Assembly (NCBI RefSeq): GCF_000153105.1
Contig: NZ_CH672376.1
Span: 3,666,148 to 3,730,147, forward strand
Direction: 5' to 3'
DNA length: 64,000 nucleotides
Origin: Blastopirellula marina DSM 3645
Lineage (GTDB): Bacteria > Planctomycetota > Planctomycetia > Pirellulales > Pirellulaceae
In this document: piece after piece, positions 10,613-18,190 of the stretch
Layout: each line of letters begins with the position of its first letter
Position numbering within the stretch: the stretch's first letter is position 1
Notes under the pieces: model-generated
Seen by the model: the letters and a program-made list of their open reading frames with translations, nothing else
The model's database searches: none
Told to the model about the DNA's origin: nothing
Translations under genes and position numbers: made by a program

Positions 10613-10930
10613 GGCAAGAGTCCTTTGCTGCGTTGCGGCTAGATTTTATGGAGAAGAGTCTTTTGCTGGTTGCAATAACCCGCGCATTTGGGCCCCCTGC
10701 TTTGCGGGGCGATGGCCCTCTCCAGAGGAGCCTCCGCAATCTATCGAACAAATCTTCCCTGATCAAACTATTTTCATGGAAAACTTTCCGATGAACGCCC
10801 AACTCTTTCAATCCACATAAGTTACGGCGTAAGAAATTTGGGTGAATGGTCTGCAATGAACAGAATTGGCGCTAGAAGAGGGTACGCGATCTCTTGCCGC
10901 AATCACGTAGCTCGGTCCCATATGTATCTG
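10613..10930 (-). other. Intergenic leader of the giant surface gene
   Basis: This 318-bp gap lies between the 3' end of the sulfotransferase gene and the ATG of the giant gene. Read on the minus strand it holds two adjacent GC-rich hairpins at about 10693-10725: GGGC-CATC-GCCC and CCCCGC-AAA-GCAGGGG. They share bases and could be mutually exclusive. No T-run follows, so a simple terminator is unlikely. I see no convincing small gene. Confidence 0.35.
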
Positions 10931-13423
10931 TCAAGACTTATCGGAAAGCGTTTTCTTCAGGAAACCAAGATGTCGCTCATAGCGTTTCCAGGCCCCCACA
11001 GACGAATGATAAACGGGTTGCCGAACTTGCCATTTGCTAGGCGTCTGAACAGCTCGTTTTGATCCTTGAAAATCGAGGCACGCCTCATCCCATGGCAAGC
11101 CGCAAAATTCAACCATCCGACGGCTTTCTTCTTCCTGATTGGCCACCAGATCTTCGTAACGCACATCAAGGATTCGCAGTGGCGTTACCTCCTTCCAATG
11201 CGTCATCAAGCGGCGATATCCCTGGAAATAAATCGCCGCTGCGTCTAGATCACAAAACGGCCATTCGAGATTTTGGCGGAAACAAGAAACGCAGACATCG
11301 AGCGGATCGCGTCGAACGTGGATGATTTGGGCGCGAGGGAAAAGCCGGGCAATAAATCCAAGGTGCCGAAAATTGATCGGCATTTTGTCCGTGACTCGCA
11401 TTGCGGAAGCAGCAAGCTTGCGAAGTTGTTCCAAATAGGAGTCGGCCATCTCTCTGGCGACTTGCTGCGTGAGCAAAACGGCGGCCTGCGGATAGCGTGC
11501 TTCCGAGTTCAACCGTCGCGGTAAAGCAAGCGTCAAGTCGGCGATGTCAATCCGCTCCCCCGCCCCGTAGACATCGGGATGACTTGAAAGAATCTGTTCT
11601 ACCAACGTCGTGCCAGAACGCGGCATTCCGACAATAAACACCGGCAATTCGCTCTCCGATCCAAAGCGATCGCTATACTCCCGAAAATACTCCTCGCTGA
11701 AGATCTCCATAAACTCTTGGGTATGGAACCGTGCTTTTTTTTGCATTTCACGATCGCCAGAGCGCAAAAGGCCGCGAGGATCTTCGCATTTCAGTCGATT
11801 GGCGATTTGGTAATGCTCGAAGGCGGCGTCATAGTTTTTGTCCGCATCATACAGCCCTGCCAGGGCAAAATGCATCAGCACCTGTTCGCGGAACGGAAGA
11901 TCGCCGCGAGCCAATAAGGCTCTTACCTGCTGGATCGAACGCGGCACGTCGTCCACTTTTTTGGATCGAGCCAATTCGAACTGGGCCAATGCTCGCCGCG
12001 GATCGAGACGGACCGCGGCGGAGAAGGCTGCGCACGCGTCGTCGATGCGGCCTTGCTCCAGATAGATTCTTCCAAGCGACTCATGGGCAGGGGCGAATAC
12101 AGGGACTAAGCGTATCGACTCCTCGATCTTCCCTAGCGCCTCGGCGTGCCGCCCCATGTTAATGAGCGCCGAGCCCCAGGCCTCCATCGCTTCGGCGCTC
12201 GGGGCGAATTTTGCCGCCGAACTCAGATGTAGGAGCGCTCTCTCGCCCAGTTCCTCTCGTTCCGCTAGTTCCAGCCTGGCACGCTTGTCCGGTGTTAGCC
12301 GCGAAGCCAAAACCATTCCTAGCAAAAGATGCGCTGGTGCAAATTTGGCATTCGCTTTCAAGGCCTTCACGCAGTACTGTACGACCAAATCCGGATCAGA
12401 CAGCGTCTCGCAGCAAGTCGCCAATCCCAGCAATGCTGGTCCATGGCACGGATCTCGGTCGAGAATCGCCGTGAGAGTTTCCAGTCCCTTTTGAAGGTTG
12501 CCTCGCAGTCTTTCAAGATGAGCGAGTTCGACAAGAGCTTCGCTGGAGCCAGGCTGCAATTCCAAGGCTTTTTGCAGCGCCATTTCCGCTGCGTCGTATT
12601 GTTGAGACTGGCGCCACGCAATGCCAATCAAGAATTGCGCTCGAAAACATTCGGGGTTTAGCTCGAGTGCTCTCTCGAAGCTGGATACAGCTTGTGAGGT
12701 TCGCTCTTGCGCTAGCTGGCTGACTCCATAATTGATATGGGCCGTAACGCTCTCGGGGAAACGCTCAAGATGTCGCTGGAAGATTTTCTCGGCTTCGTCG
12801 TGACGATTTTCTCTGCCCAACGCTTCGCCCAAGCGGTTGGCCAGTTCCATGCTTTGAGGAAAACGCTCAACAGGTTCGGACAACAAATCGATCACTTCCC
12901 GAGTCTTTCCACGCTCCATCCAATGACGAGCCAGCTCGATGTAAGCATTCAAATCATCCGGAAATTCGCCCAAACGTTGGCGAAGAATTTGCTCGGCTTG
13001 CTCGGAATCTCCAATGGCGGCTGTTGATCTAGACGAAGCCATCGGCGACTGCGGAACGCTTGTTTGGCCTTGAAGCTTCAGCGACACAGCGGCCAAATTA
13101 CGCCGTGCTTCCTCGCATACGGAATCGAGCGATATCGCTTTTCGAAAACAGGACTCTGCGACTCGCAAATCTCCTAAAGCCATTCGAACCACGCCCAAAC
13201 TGTTGTAGAGCACGCCAATGGTCGGCCCGATTTCTACGGCCTTCTCTAAAAAGACGACGGCCTCCCGATCTTTCCCCTGCTCGTGAAGATTCAGGCCCAG
13301 CAGGTGAAGTACGTTCAGGTCCTTCGAAGTATCGATGAGGATTTGGCGATACGTTCGCTCAGCGGCTGCTAAATCACCAGCCCTATGCAGCTGAAATGCA
13401 GCCTGCAGTCCGTTTTTCATCAT
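10931..13423 (-). CDS. TPR-repeat sulfotransferase
   Basis: An 830-residue fusion. Residues 1 to about 560 are tandem TPR helices (AERTYRQIL, AVSSFERALELNPECF, ALQKALELQPGSSEAL). Residues about 590-830 are a sulfotransferase domain with the 5'-phosphosulfate-binding loop VGMPRSGTTLVEQIL around residues 598-612 and a later IIHVRRDPLDVCVSCF segment matching the 3'-phosphate-binding region of PAPS-dependent enzymes. It should transfer sulfate from PAPS to a protein or glycan, with the TPR part selecting the acceptor. The family contains protein-tyrosine-type and carbohydrate-type enzymes, and the sequence does not decide between them. No signal peptide is visible. It is codirectional with and 318 bp upstream of the giant surface gene, whose Tyr/Asp-rich repeats are an attractive but unproven substrate. 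Two adjacent ATG codons (13423, 13420) could start it. Confidence 0.9.
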   Translation of the reverse strand: MMKNGLQAAFQLHRAGDLAAAERTYRQILIDTSKDLNVLHLLGLNLHEQGKDREAVVFLEKAVEIGPTIGVLYNSLGVVRMALGDLRVAESCFRKAISLDSVCEEARRNLAAVSLKLQGQTSVPQSPMASSRSTAAIGDSEQAEQILRQRLGEFPDDLNAYIELARHWMERGKTREVIDLLSEPVERFPQSMELANRLGEALGRENRHDEAEKIFQRHLERFPESVTAHINYGVSQLAQERTSQAVSSFERALELNPECFRAQFLIGIAWRQSQQYDAAEMALQKALELQPGSSEALVELAHLERLRGNLQKGLETLTAILDRDPCHGPALLGLATCCETLSDPDLVVQYCVKALKANAKFAPAHLLLGMVLASRLTPDKRARLELAEREELGERALLHLSSAAKFAPSAEAMEAWGSALINMGRHAEALGKIEESIRLVPVFAPAHESLGRIYLEQGRIDDACAAFSAAVRLDPRRALAQFELARSKKVDDVPRSIQQVRALLARGDLPFREQVLMHFALAGLYDADKNYDAAFEHYQIANRLKCEDPRGLLRSGDREMQKKARFHTQEFMEIFSEEYFREYSDRFGSESELPVFIVGMPRSGTTLVEQILSSHPDVYGAGERIDIADLTLALPRRLNSEARYPQAAVLLTQQVAREMADSYLEQLRKLAASAMRVTDKMPINFRHLGFIARLFPRAQIIHVRRDPLDVCVSCFRQNLEWPFCDLDAAAIYFQGYRRLMTHWKEVTPLRILDVRYEDLVANQEEESRRMVEFCGLPWDEACLDFQGSKRAVQTPSKWQVRQPVYHSSVGAWKRYERHLGFLKKTLSDKS

Positions 13424-13778
13424 TTCCCGATTTGTGAAAAGGCCGGTTCAAGGCATCATGAAAGCGATGGAGCAAAAGCGGATTATGATGGGATGACGAT
13501 AGTATGTCCAGAATTACGGGCGAGGTTCTGTGACGTGGCCGAAGTTCGTTGACGTAATCGCTAAAGAAAACCAAAGGCCGGGACGCCGCCTTGGACGCCC
13601 CGGCAAATAATTCCTTCTCCCGAATTGGGCATCTAGTGAGCTTTGAGGTCACGTTTTAACCTTCTGACACGTTGAAACCGAGATTCGTCGTCTGCGCTCT
13701 CGTCCTCCCCGACGTTGATTACTGCGTAAACGCCACCTCTCGCAATGCCGAAAAGCGAACGTAGCTTCCCAAGGCCGT
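13424..13778. other. Intergenic region between TPR-sulfotransferase and small-gene pair
   Basis: This 355-bp stretch contains the terminator hairpin at 13577-13604 and presumably the sulfotransferase promoter. Short open frames here have no recognisable features and read like out-of-frame sequence. I see no gene. Confidence 0.5.
13571..13604 (-). terminator. Rho-independent terminator after the 71-aa gene
   Basis: On the minus strand a GC-rich stem of about 10 bp pairs 13595-13604 with 13577-13586, with one G-T wobble. The transcript then runs into CTTTGGTTTTCTTT. It is placed to end transcripts from the 71-residue gene. Confidence 0.6.
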
Positions 13779-13994
13779 TCACGCGGCGTGCGGCGCATCG
13801 ATTCGGCCCCAATAGCTCTGTTGATATCGTTCCGATTCGAGCCGGTCCCAGTCGATGATCTGCGGATTGGCGTCTTCTTCGTACTGGTCCAAGTATTCAA
13901 GCGGAGTTTCCAGTTGGAAACCAAGGCGGCCGATCATAGTAATGGATTCGCCGGTTGCGGCGGCGACGGCGCGGTTTAGGTCTCGTAAATGCAT
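13779..13994 (-). CDS. Small conserved planctomycete-type protein
   Basis: A 71-residue protein beginning MHLRDLNRAVAAATGES and ending WGRIDAPHAA. I chose the ATG at 13994 because GGAAA lies 5 nt upstream; an upstream in-frame ATG at 14021 would place the start inside a terminator. The first 40 residues (LNRAVAAATGESITMIGRLGFQLETP) look like a small helical domain in the style of an HTH or regulator adaptor. I recall similar N-termini in small planctomycete proteins that sit beside the type of gene at 14098, but no function is known to me. The gene is framed by terminators on both sides. Confidence 0.65.
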   Translation of the reverse strand: MHLRDLNRAVAAATGESITMIGRLGFQLETPLEYLDQYEEDANPQIIDWDRLESERYQQSYWGRIDAPHAA

Positions 13995-14019
13995 GACGAT
14001 TTCCATTTGGATCAAGAAC

Positions 14020-14059
14020 AAAAAAATCCCCGACTACGCTGATGGAGCGCAGCCGGGGA
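14020..14059 (-). terminator. Strong rho-independent terminator
   Basis: On the minus strand a 14-bp stem with two mismatches (14046-14059 pairing with 14027-14040) and a 5-nt loop is followed by seven T. It ends the transcript of the 77-residue gene before the 71-residue gene begins. Confidence 0.85.
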
Positions 14060-14097
14060 CTCACATTGGTTAAATCAAGAATTAAGAACGACGCTGC

Positions 14098-14331
14098 CTA
14101 CAACCAGTGCTGTTCTAGCCAGCCGACTTCGGCAGCGAGCGCATCGCTGCGGTGAGCAAACGGGCCCAGCATTGGACCTTCGACGGGCGAGAGATCGGCG
14201 AACCAAGACCCGTCTTGGCACGGTTCGACCAGTGAACCGCGCGAGATCGCCAACTGGCCTAGCGGTGTTAGGTCGATCGTTTCGCCGTAGAGACAGCGGA
14301 CCGATCCATTCGTTTCGATAACAAGCTGCAT
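14098..14331 (-). CDS. Small conserved planctomycete-type protein (WLEQHWL ending)
   Basis: A 77-residue protein starting MQLVIETNGSVRCLYGE. It contains WFADLSPVEGPMLGPF and HRSDALAAEVGWLEQHWL. The start at 14331 is preferred because homologues I recall begin at this MxLVI segment; an upstream start at 14391 would add 20 residues of poor character. The fold looks like a small beta-rich domain followed by a helix. The function is unknown. Genes of this type often occur next to the MHLRDLNRAV gene, as here, which suggests a functional pair. The IS256 element was inserted about 115 bp upstream of the start, so its promoter may be altered. Confidence 0.65.
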   Translation of the reverse strand: MQLVIETNGSVRCLYGETIDLTPLGQLAISRGSLVEPCQDGSWFADLSPVEGPMLGPFAHRSDALAAEVGWLEQHWL

Positions 14332-14510
14332 GGCCACTTCACTTGGAAACTCGCAGGAGACGGCGGCGGGGACGGTCAACCAGCAAATCATCCAGCAAGT
14401 TTTGGACGCCCGGATAACGTCCTAAATACTGCGCAAATTTGAGAGCCAGCCCTGGCTCTGGTATGGATTTGATTAGCAACATCAACCACCACCAGAACCA
14501 AGGACTGACC

Positions 14511-15731
14511 ATGACGAATTTACCAGAAGATCGGACCGGCGAAGAGATCCGGGATGCGATTAAAATTGACGGCGAAGCGGTGCGGGGGCATCTTGATGAA
14601 CTGGTCCGCTCGACTGTCGAGGAGACGTTGAATCAGATGCTCGACGCCGAAGCGGATCAGATTTGCAAAGCGAAGCGGTACGAACGCTCGCCGGACCGCG
14701 TCGACTCGCGAGCCGGGTCGTATTCGCGGAAGCTGCAGACCAAGGCGGGCGAAGTCTCGCTAAAGGTTCCGCGGTTGCGGAGCTTGCCGCTTGAGACGCA
14801 GATTATCGAACGTTACAAACGTCGCGAAGCGAGCGTCGAAGAGGCTTTGGTCGAGATGTATTTGGCTGGCGTTTCGGTCCGCCGCGTCGAAGACATCACC
14901 GAGGCGCTGTGGGGAACGCGGGTCAGCTCAAGCACGGTCAGCGAGCTGAACCAGAAGATCTACGAGCGAATCGACGTCTGGCGGAATCGGCCGCTGGAAG
15001 GAGAACATCCGTACGTGATGCTCGACGGCATCTGGCTGAAGCGAAGCTGGGGCGGCGAGGTAAAAAACATCGCGGTGCTCGTCGCCGTTGGCGTGCGATC
15101 GGACGGGCATCGCGAAATTCTGTCGGTCGCCGAAGGGACGAAGGAAGACAGCGAGAGCTGGCGAACGTTCCTACGCCATCTCAAAGAGCGTGGCCTGCAA
15201 GGCGTGCGGCTGATCACCAGCGACAAGTGTCTCGGCCTGGTCGAAGCATTCGGCGAGTTTTTTCCCGAGGCGGCTTGGCAGCGCTGCATCGTGCACTTCT
15301 ATCGCAACGTGCTGAAGGATGTGCCGCGTAGCAAGTCACGCGACGTAGCGGCGATGCTGAAGGCGGTGCACGCCCAGGAAGACCGAACTGCAGCGACTGA
15401 AAAAGCGGAACAAGTGGCCGAGAAACTGGCCGCGTTACGGCTGGGAAACGCGGCGAAATGCTTCCGAGCAGGCGTCCAGGAAACGCTGGCGTACATGAAC
15501 TTCCCCCGCGAGCACTGGACAAGACTGCGAAGCAACAACATGCTGGAGCGAATCATGAAAGAGATCAGGCGGCGAACGCGTGTCGTCGGTGCGTTCCCGG
15601 ATGGTCAAAGCGCGCTGATGCTGGTGGCGGCCCGACTACGTCACATCGCCGGCACGCACTGGGGAACGCGGCGCTACCTGGACATGGACCGCCTGCACGA
15701 ACCGGAGGAGAGGGAAGATCACGGAGCGTGA
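14511..15731 (+). CDS. IS256-family transposase
   Basis: A 406-residue DDE transposase, full length for the family and apparently intact. The start at 14511 has AAGGA 7 nt upstream; an upstream TTG at 14439 lies outside the left repeat and is rejected. The catalytic residues are visible: D172 in VMLDGIW, D238 in LITSDKCLGL and E346 in NNMLERIMKEIRRR. The W-R-C-I-V-H-F-Y-R-N segment typical of the family follows the second Asp. The protein would catalyse copy-paste or cut-paste transposition through the 15-bp repeats. Confidence 0.95.
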   Translation: MTNLPEDRTGEEIRDAIKIDGEAVRGHLDELVRSTVEETLNQMLDAEADQICKAKRYERSPDRVDSRAGSYSRKLQTKAGEVSLKVPRLRSLPLETQIIERYKRREASVEEALVEMYLAGVSVRRVEDITEALWGTRVSSSTVSELNQKIYERIDVWRNRPLEGEHPYVMLDGIWLKRSWGGEVKNIAVLVAVGVRSDGHREILSVAEGTKEDSESWRTFLRHLKERGLQGVRLITSDKCLGLVEAFGEFFPEAAWQRCIVHFYRNVLKDVPRSKSRDVAAMLKAVHAQEDRTAATEKAEQVAEKLAALRLGNAAKCFRAGVQETLAYMNFPREHWTRLRSNNMLERIMKEIRRRTRVVGAFPDGQSALMLVAARLRHIAGTHWGTRRYLDMDRLHEPEEREDHGA

Positions 15732-15767
15732 AAAATTGTTTTTGCCGCGCGCGGCAAAAACAATTTT
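15732..15767 (+). terminator. Perfect 36-bp palindrome at the IS right end
   Basis: An 18+18 bp inverted repeat without mismatch or spacer. It starts with the base after the transposase stop codon and ends at the right terminal repeat. It can form a long hairpin with A/T-rich outer arms, so it works as a bidirectional terminator shielding the element from outside transcription. It could also assist transposase binding or strand transfer. Confidence 0.75.
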
Positions 15768-15786
15768 CCAGAGCCAGGGCTGAAAA

Positions 15787-16014
15787 TCAAATGTGCGCAA
15801 CTTGACGGACACTACCGGAAGCGGCGAGCAGGTTGCGGGCGAAGATCGTCGATTCACGAAGACTGGAATAGGTATTGCTGGCGACGGCGGCGATCGCGGC
15901 GTAGGCGACGTTGGAGCCGATGTTGTCGAGGCCCGAATCTTCCGTTTCGGTCAGCAGATTGGTCGCGGCGGTCTGCTGGCCGGTGAAATAAGAAAGGGAA
16001 GCTGAGTCTTTCAC
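15787..16014 (-). pseudogene. Orphan coding-like fragment beside the IS (75 aa)
   Basis: A 75-codon frame from a GTG at 16014 to a stop at 15787, five bases outside the IS repeat. Codon choice is strongly gene-like (GCC, ACC, CTG, AAC, ATC predominate). The product reads like part of a soluble helical protein (SNVAYAAIAAVASNTYSSLR, ARNLLAASGSVRQVAHI). I do not recognise a family. An in-frame stop lies directly upstream. It may be a fragment of a longer gene broken by the rearrangements here, or a small intact gene. Confidence 0.35.
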
Positions 16015-16059
16015 TTACTTCCCTGAAGTAGATGAGCGAGAAAAGGCCTCGACCAAAGT

Positions 16060-17430
16060 TCAGCGCATCCAATAGGGCAGCTTGGCGATTTTTTCAGCGA
16101 CGAGCTTCGCATACTTTTCAGCCAAGTCCGCTTTTCCTTGTTTTTGATAGATCGTAACAAGATACTGCTCAGGCGCATGGCTGCCGGAATCGGGAGTCGC
16201 TAGCGCGAGAAAGTCTTTTTCCGCCTCAGCAAAGCGATCTGATTCCAGAAAATATTTGCCCCGTTCATATAAAGCGGTTTGAGGATCTGACACCATATCC
16301 GCAGGCTTGTCGATGATTTCAGATACTAATTTGATATCCCCTTGGCGAAGCATCGCTTGGTAGATCAAAGGGTATTGGAAGATTGAAAGGTTTTTTGTCT
16401 CCAAGCACTGGGACGCTCGGGCGTCGCGTATCGCTGATCGGTAGTCGCCCAGTTCGAAATGGCACGTACCCCGCTGATAAAGTGCAAAGGCAATCGACGA
16501 AGGCGGGCTATTCGGTAGGCTTTGATAGGACTTGATGGCGTCATCGAAGTCCGCGATCGCTTTGGCATATTCTTTCAACTCGAAATGACATCGACCTCGT
16601 ATCATCAACCAATTAGGTCGGAATCCGTCGTCGCCATAAGCGGCAATTACCTGAAGCGATTCGTGAAAACGCTTAGCGTCGCAAAGCAGTCTTGCATAGG
16701 AATCCATGTTCTCCGCAGACCGACCTGCTAGTCGATTCGCCTGACCTAGGTCCTCTGCGGCATCGTTGCCATCCCGTAAGTCATTGACGGCGTCCCTTCG
16801 TAGGCTCCAAAGACTAGAGCGTATTCGGTACGCTGCCTCCGCCAAAGTCGGCTCCAATAGCGCAATCGTCGCATCGCCAAGGCCGGCGTCGAGCCACTCG
16901 AGCGTCGCCTCACTCTGCTCAGGGGTGTCTTGGACGAAGTAAACGCAATCGACCACCTCAGCGCGGCGTAAGTAGTTCGCGACATCAAGCGGGCGCTGTC
17001 CAATTTTTTCGTTCGTCGCGATCAAGACATCCTCCGGTTCTCCTTTCAACAAGTCTGCAGCGAATGGAGCGTCATATTCTCCAATGGGCGGATAAACTGC
17101 CATTGAGATGCGGCCATATGCTTGGAGCGTCTTTGCTCGATCGGCCGCGCCGGCGAGTTCAAGTTGTCGTATCGCGGCACGAGGATCTCGTTGCCTTAGG
17201 CAGTTGATTGCCCTGGCGACGCAGGCGGTGGGATAATTGGGATTTTGCTGATCGACGTCAGCGACAAACGCGGCGACTTCATTCCAATCGCCAGCGATGC
17301 ATTTGGAGACGACGGAATCCAGGAAATTGTCATCTTCAGCGTTCACGGTTGGCGCTCGATGAAAGCAGGTGCAAATGAATAACGTTACAATAATCGTTGT
17401 TTTGATGAGGGTAGACTGGCAAATTGGCAT
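16060..17430 (-). CDS. Exported TPR protein of unknown function
   Basis: A 456-residue protein with an N-terminal export signal (hydrophobic TLIKTTIIVTLFICTCF followed by PTVNAEDD). TPR-like helices follow throughout, for example WLMIRGRCHFELKEYAKAIA, ALYQRGTCHFELGDYRSAIR and YERGKYFLESDRFAEAEKDF. It probably acts outside the cytoplasmic membrane as a binding scaffold; no catalytic motif is visible. It starts 4 bp after the stop of an RHS remnant, in a region full of gene fragments. It could therefore be cargo of the RHS locus (tail effector or immunity partner) or an unrelated gene brought in by the rearrangement. Its frame is intact. Confidence 0.75.
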   Translation of the reverse strand: MPICQSTLIKTTIIVTLFICTCFHRAPTVNAEDDNFLDSVVSKCIAGDWNEVAAFVADVDQQNPNYPTACVARAINCLRQRDPRAAIRQLELAGAADRAKTLQAYGRISMAVYPPIGEYDAPFAADLLKGEPEDVLIATNEKIGQRPLDVANYLRRAEVVDCVYFVQDTPEQSEATLEWLDAGLGDATIALLEPTLAEAAYRIRSSLWSLRRDAVNDLRDGNDAAEDLGQANRLAGRSAENMDSYARLLCDAKRFHESLQVIAAYGDDGFRPNWLMIRGRCHFELKEYAKAIADFDDAIKSYQSLPNSPPSSIAFALYQRGTCHFELGDYRSAIRDARASQCLETKNLSIFQYPLIYQAMLRQGDIKLVSEIIDKPADMVSDPQTALYERGKYFLESDRFAEAEKDFLALATPDSGSHAPEQYLVTIYQKQGKADLAEKYAKLVAEKIAKLPYWMR

Positions 17431-17433
17431 TTT

Positions 17434-17622
17434 TCACTCGTGCAGGAAAAGCGGAAATATCTGCGATGAGCTCGGCAATCCGTCGGTATAGGCATAGGTG
17501 GTCACGTTACCCAGTGGATCGGTAATCGTGAGAATATTCTCGTCAGTATCGTAGGTGTAGCTGGTTACGGGAGATGTTAGGGGACCGACAGCGTCTGGAT
17601 CTTCTTCCGTGATCGACGCAAC
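17434..17622 (-). pseudogene. RHS/YD-repeat gene remnant
   Basis: About 60 codons in one frame read SITEEDPDAVGPLTSPV, then TSYTYDTDENILTITDPLGN and VTTYAYTD. This is a clear YD (RHS) repeat (YxYDxxxNxxxxTDPLGNxTxYxY). RHS proteins are very large, so this is a short internal piece. Upstream it is fused at about 17616-17623 to the broken P-type ATPase. Downstream the repeat identity stops at GLPSS and the frame closes at 17434, just before the TPR gene. No start of its own is convincing. Confidence 0.8.
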
Positions 17623-18089
17623 CGGATCACGTCTCCTGGCGTCAGATCTCACGCTGCTGGGGTAATCCATTTGCCGTCCCGTTTGACGCGTGCCTTGATC
17701 GCGAGCTTGGCTTTGAGCGCCTCAGTCGCATTGCCTGCTTGCAATTCCTCCCAAAATCCGACCACGGCGTTGGCGATCAGCAGCAGGAGAATAATGAAGA
17801 AATCAGGCCAGCGCTGTACGACTGCCGAAAGGATCACCGCGACTTCGATCATCCAGGGGATGGGGCCCCAGAAGTACGAGAAAAATTTTAGAAAAAGATT
17901 GGTCTTCTGCTGCTCAAGCTGGTTGGGCCCATACGGGGCGAGCCGCTTCTCTGCTTCGGTTTGCCTCAGACCGCTGGGAGAGGACCCTCGTTTCTGGAAA
18001 AGCTCCGGCATCGATAGCGATTTGAGATCGATCGAAGATGTCGCTTCCGCGGCGGCGGCGCCGGAACGTTCCGCAGTCGTTTTCGACAT
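17617..18089 (-). pseudogene. Truncated P-type H+-ATPase with internal stop
   Basis: From the ATG at 18089 the first 146 residues match the N-terminus of plasma-membrane proton-efflux P-type ATPases: the cation-ATPase N domain (GLRQTEAEKRLAPYGPNQLE), two transmembrane helices around WMIEVAVILSAVVQRWPDFF and IILLLLIANAVVGFWEELQA, then VKRDGKWITPAA. The frame stops at TGA 17649-17651, but homology continues in the same frame past it as DLTPGDVIRLR. The stop therefore looks like a CGA-to-TGA change within PAARDLTPGDVIRLR. At about 17617 the ATPase sequence breaks off into the RHS remnant. The phosphorylation Asp, nucleotide domain and eight helices are missing. Full-length members have over 800 residues. 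Confidence 0.88.
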
Positions 18090-18190
18090 GGAAATCCTTG
18101 GTTCAACCGGCGACCATTGCGGTCATTCGGCGTTCGTAACATCGCGATCGCTGGGTTTCACGCGTCTCTCCTGCACTGGTCTTTGCACTT

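Larger units (their letters stand above)
14447..15782 (+). mobile_element. IS256-family insertion sequence
   Basis: A 1,336-bp element. The 15-bp terminal inverted repeats are perfect: CAGCCCTGGCTCTGG at 14447-14461 and its reverse complement at 15768-15782. It carries one transposase gene and, before the right repeat, a perfect 36-bp palindrome. The flanks (ending GAGAGC on the left, starting AAAATC on the right) do not show the 8-9 bp target duplication usual for the family. Either one flank has been rearranged or the outer end is slightly off. Confidence 0.9.

Noticed and set aside
13649-13924. Minus-strand frame of 91 codons
   Set aside because: It overlaps the 71-residue gene in another frame and runs through its 3' end; Arg-rich and featureless.
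14439-14510. Upstream TTG start for the transposase
   Set aside because: It lies outside the terminal repeat and has no ribosome site; the ATG at 14511 does.
15783-15800. Target-site duplication flanking the IS
   Set aside because: Flanks outside the 15-bp repeats do not match for 8-9 bp; only short A-rich similarity is visible.
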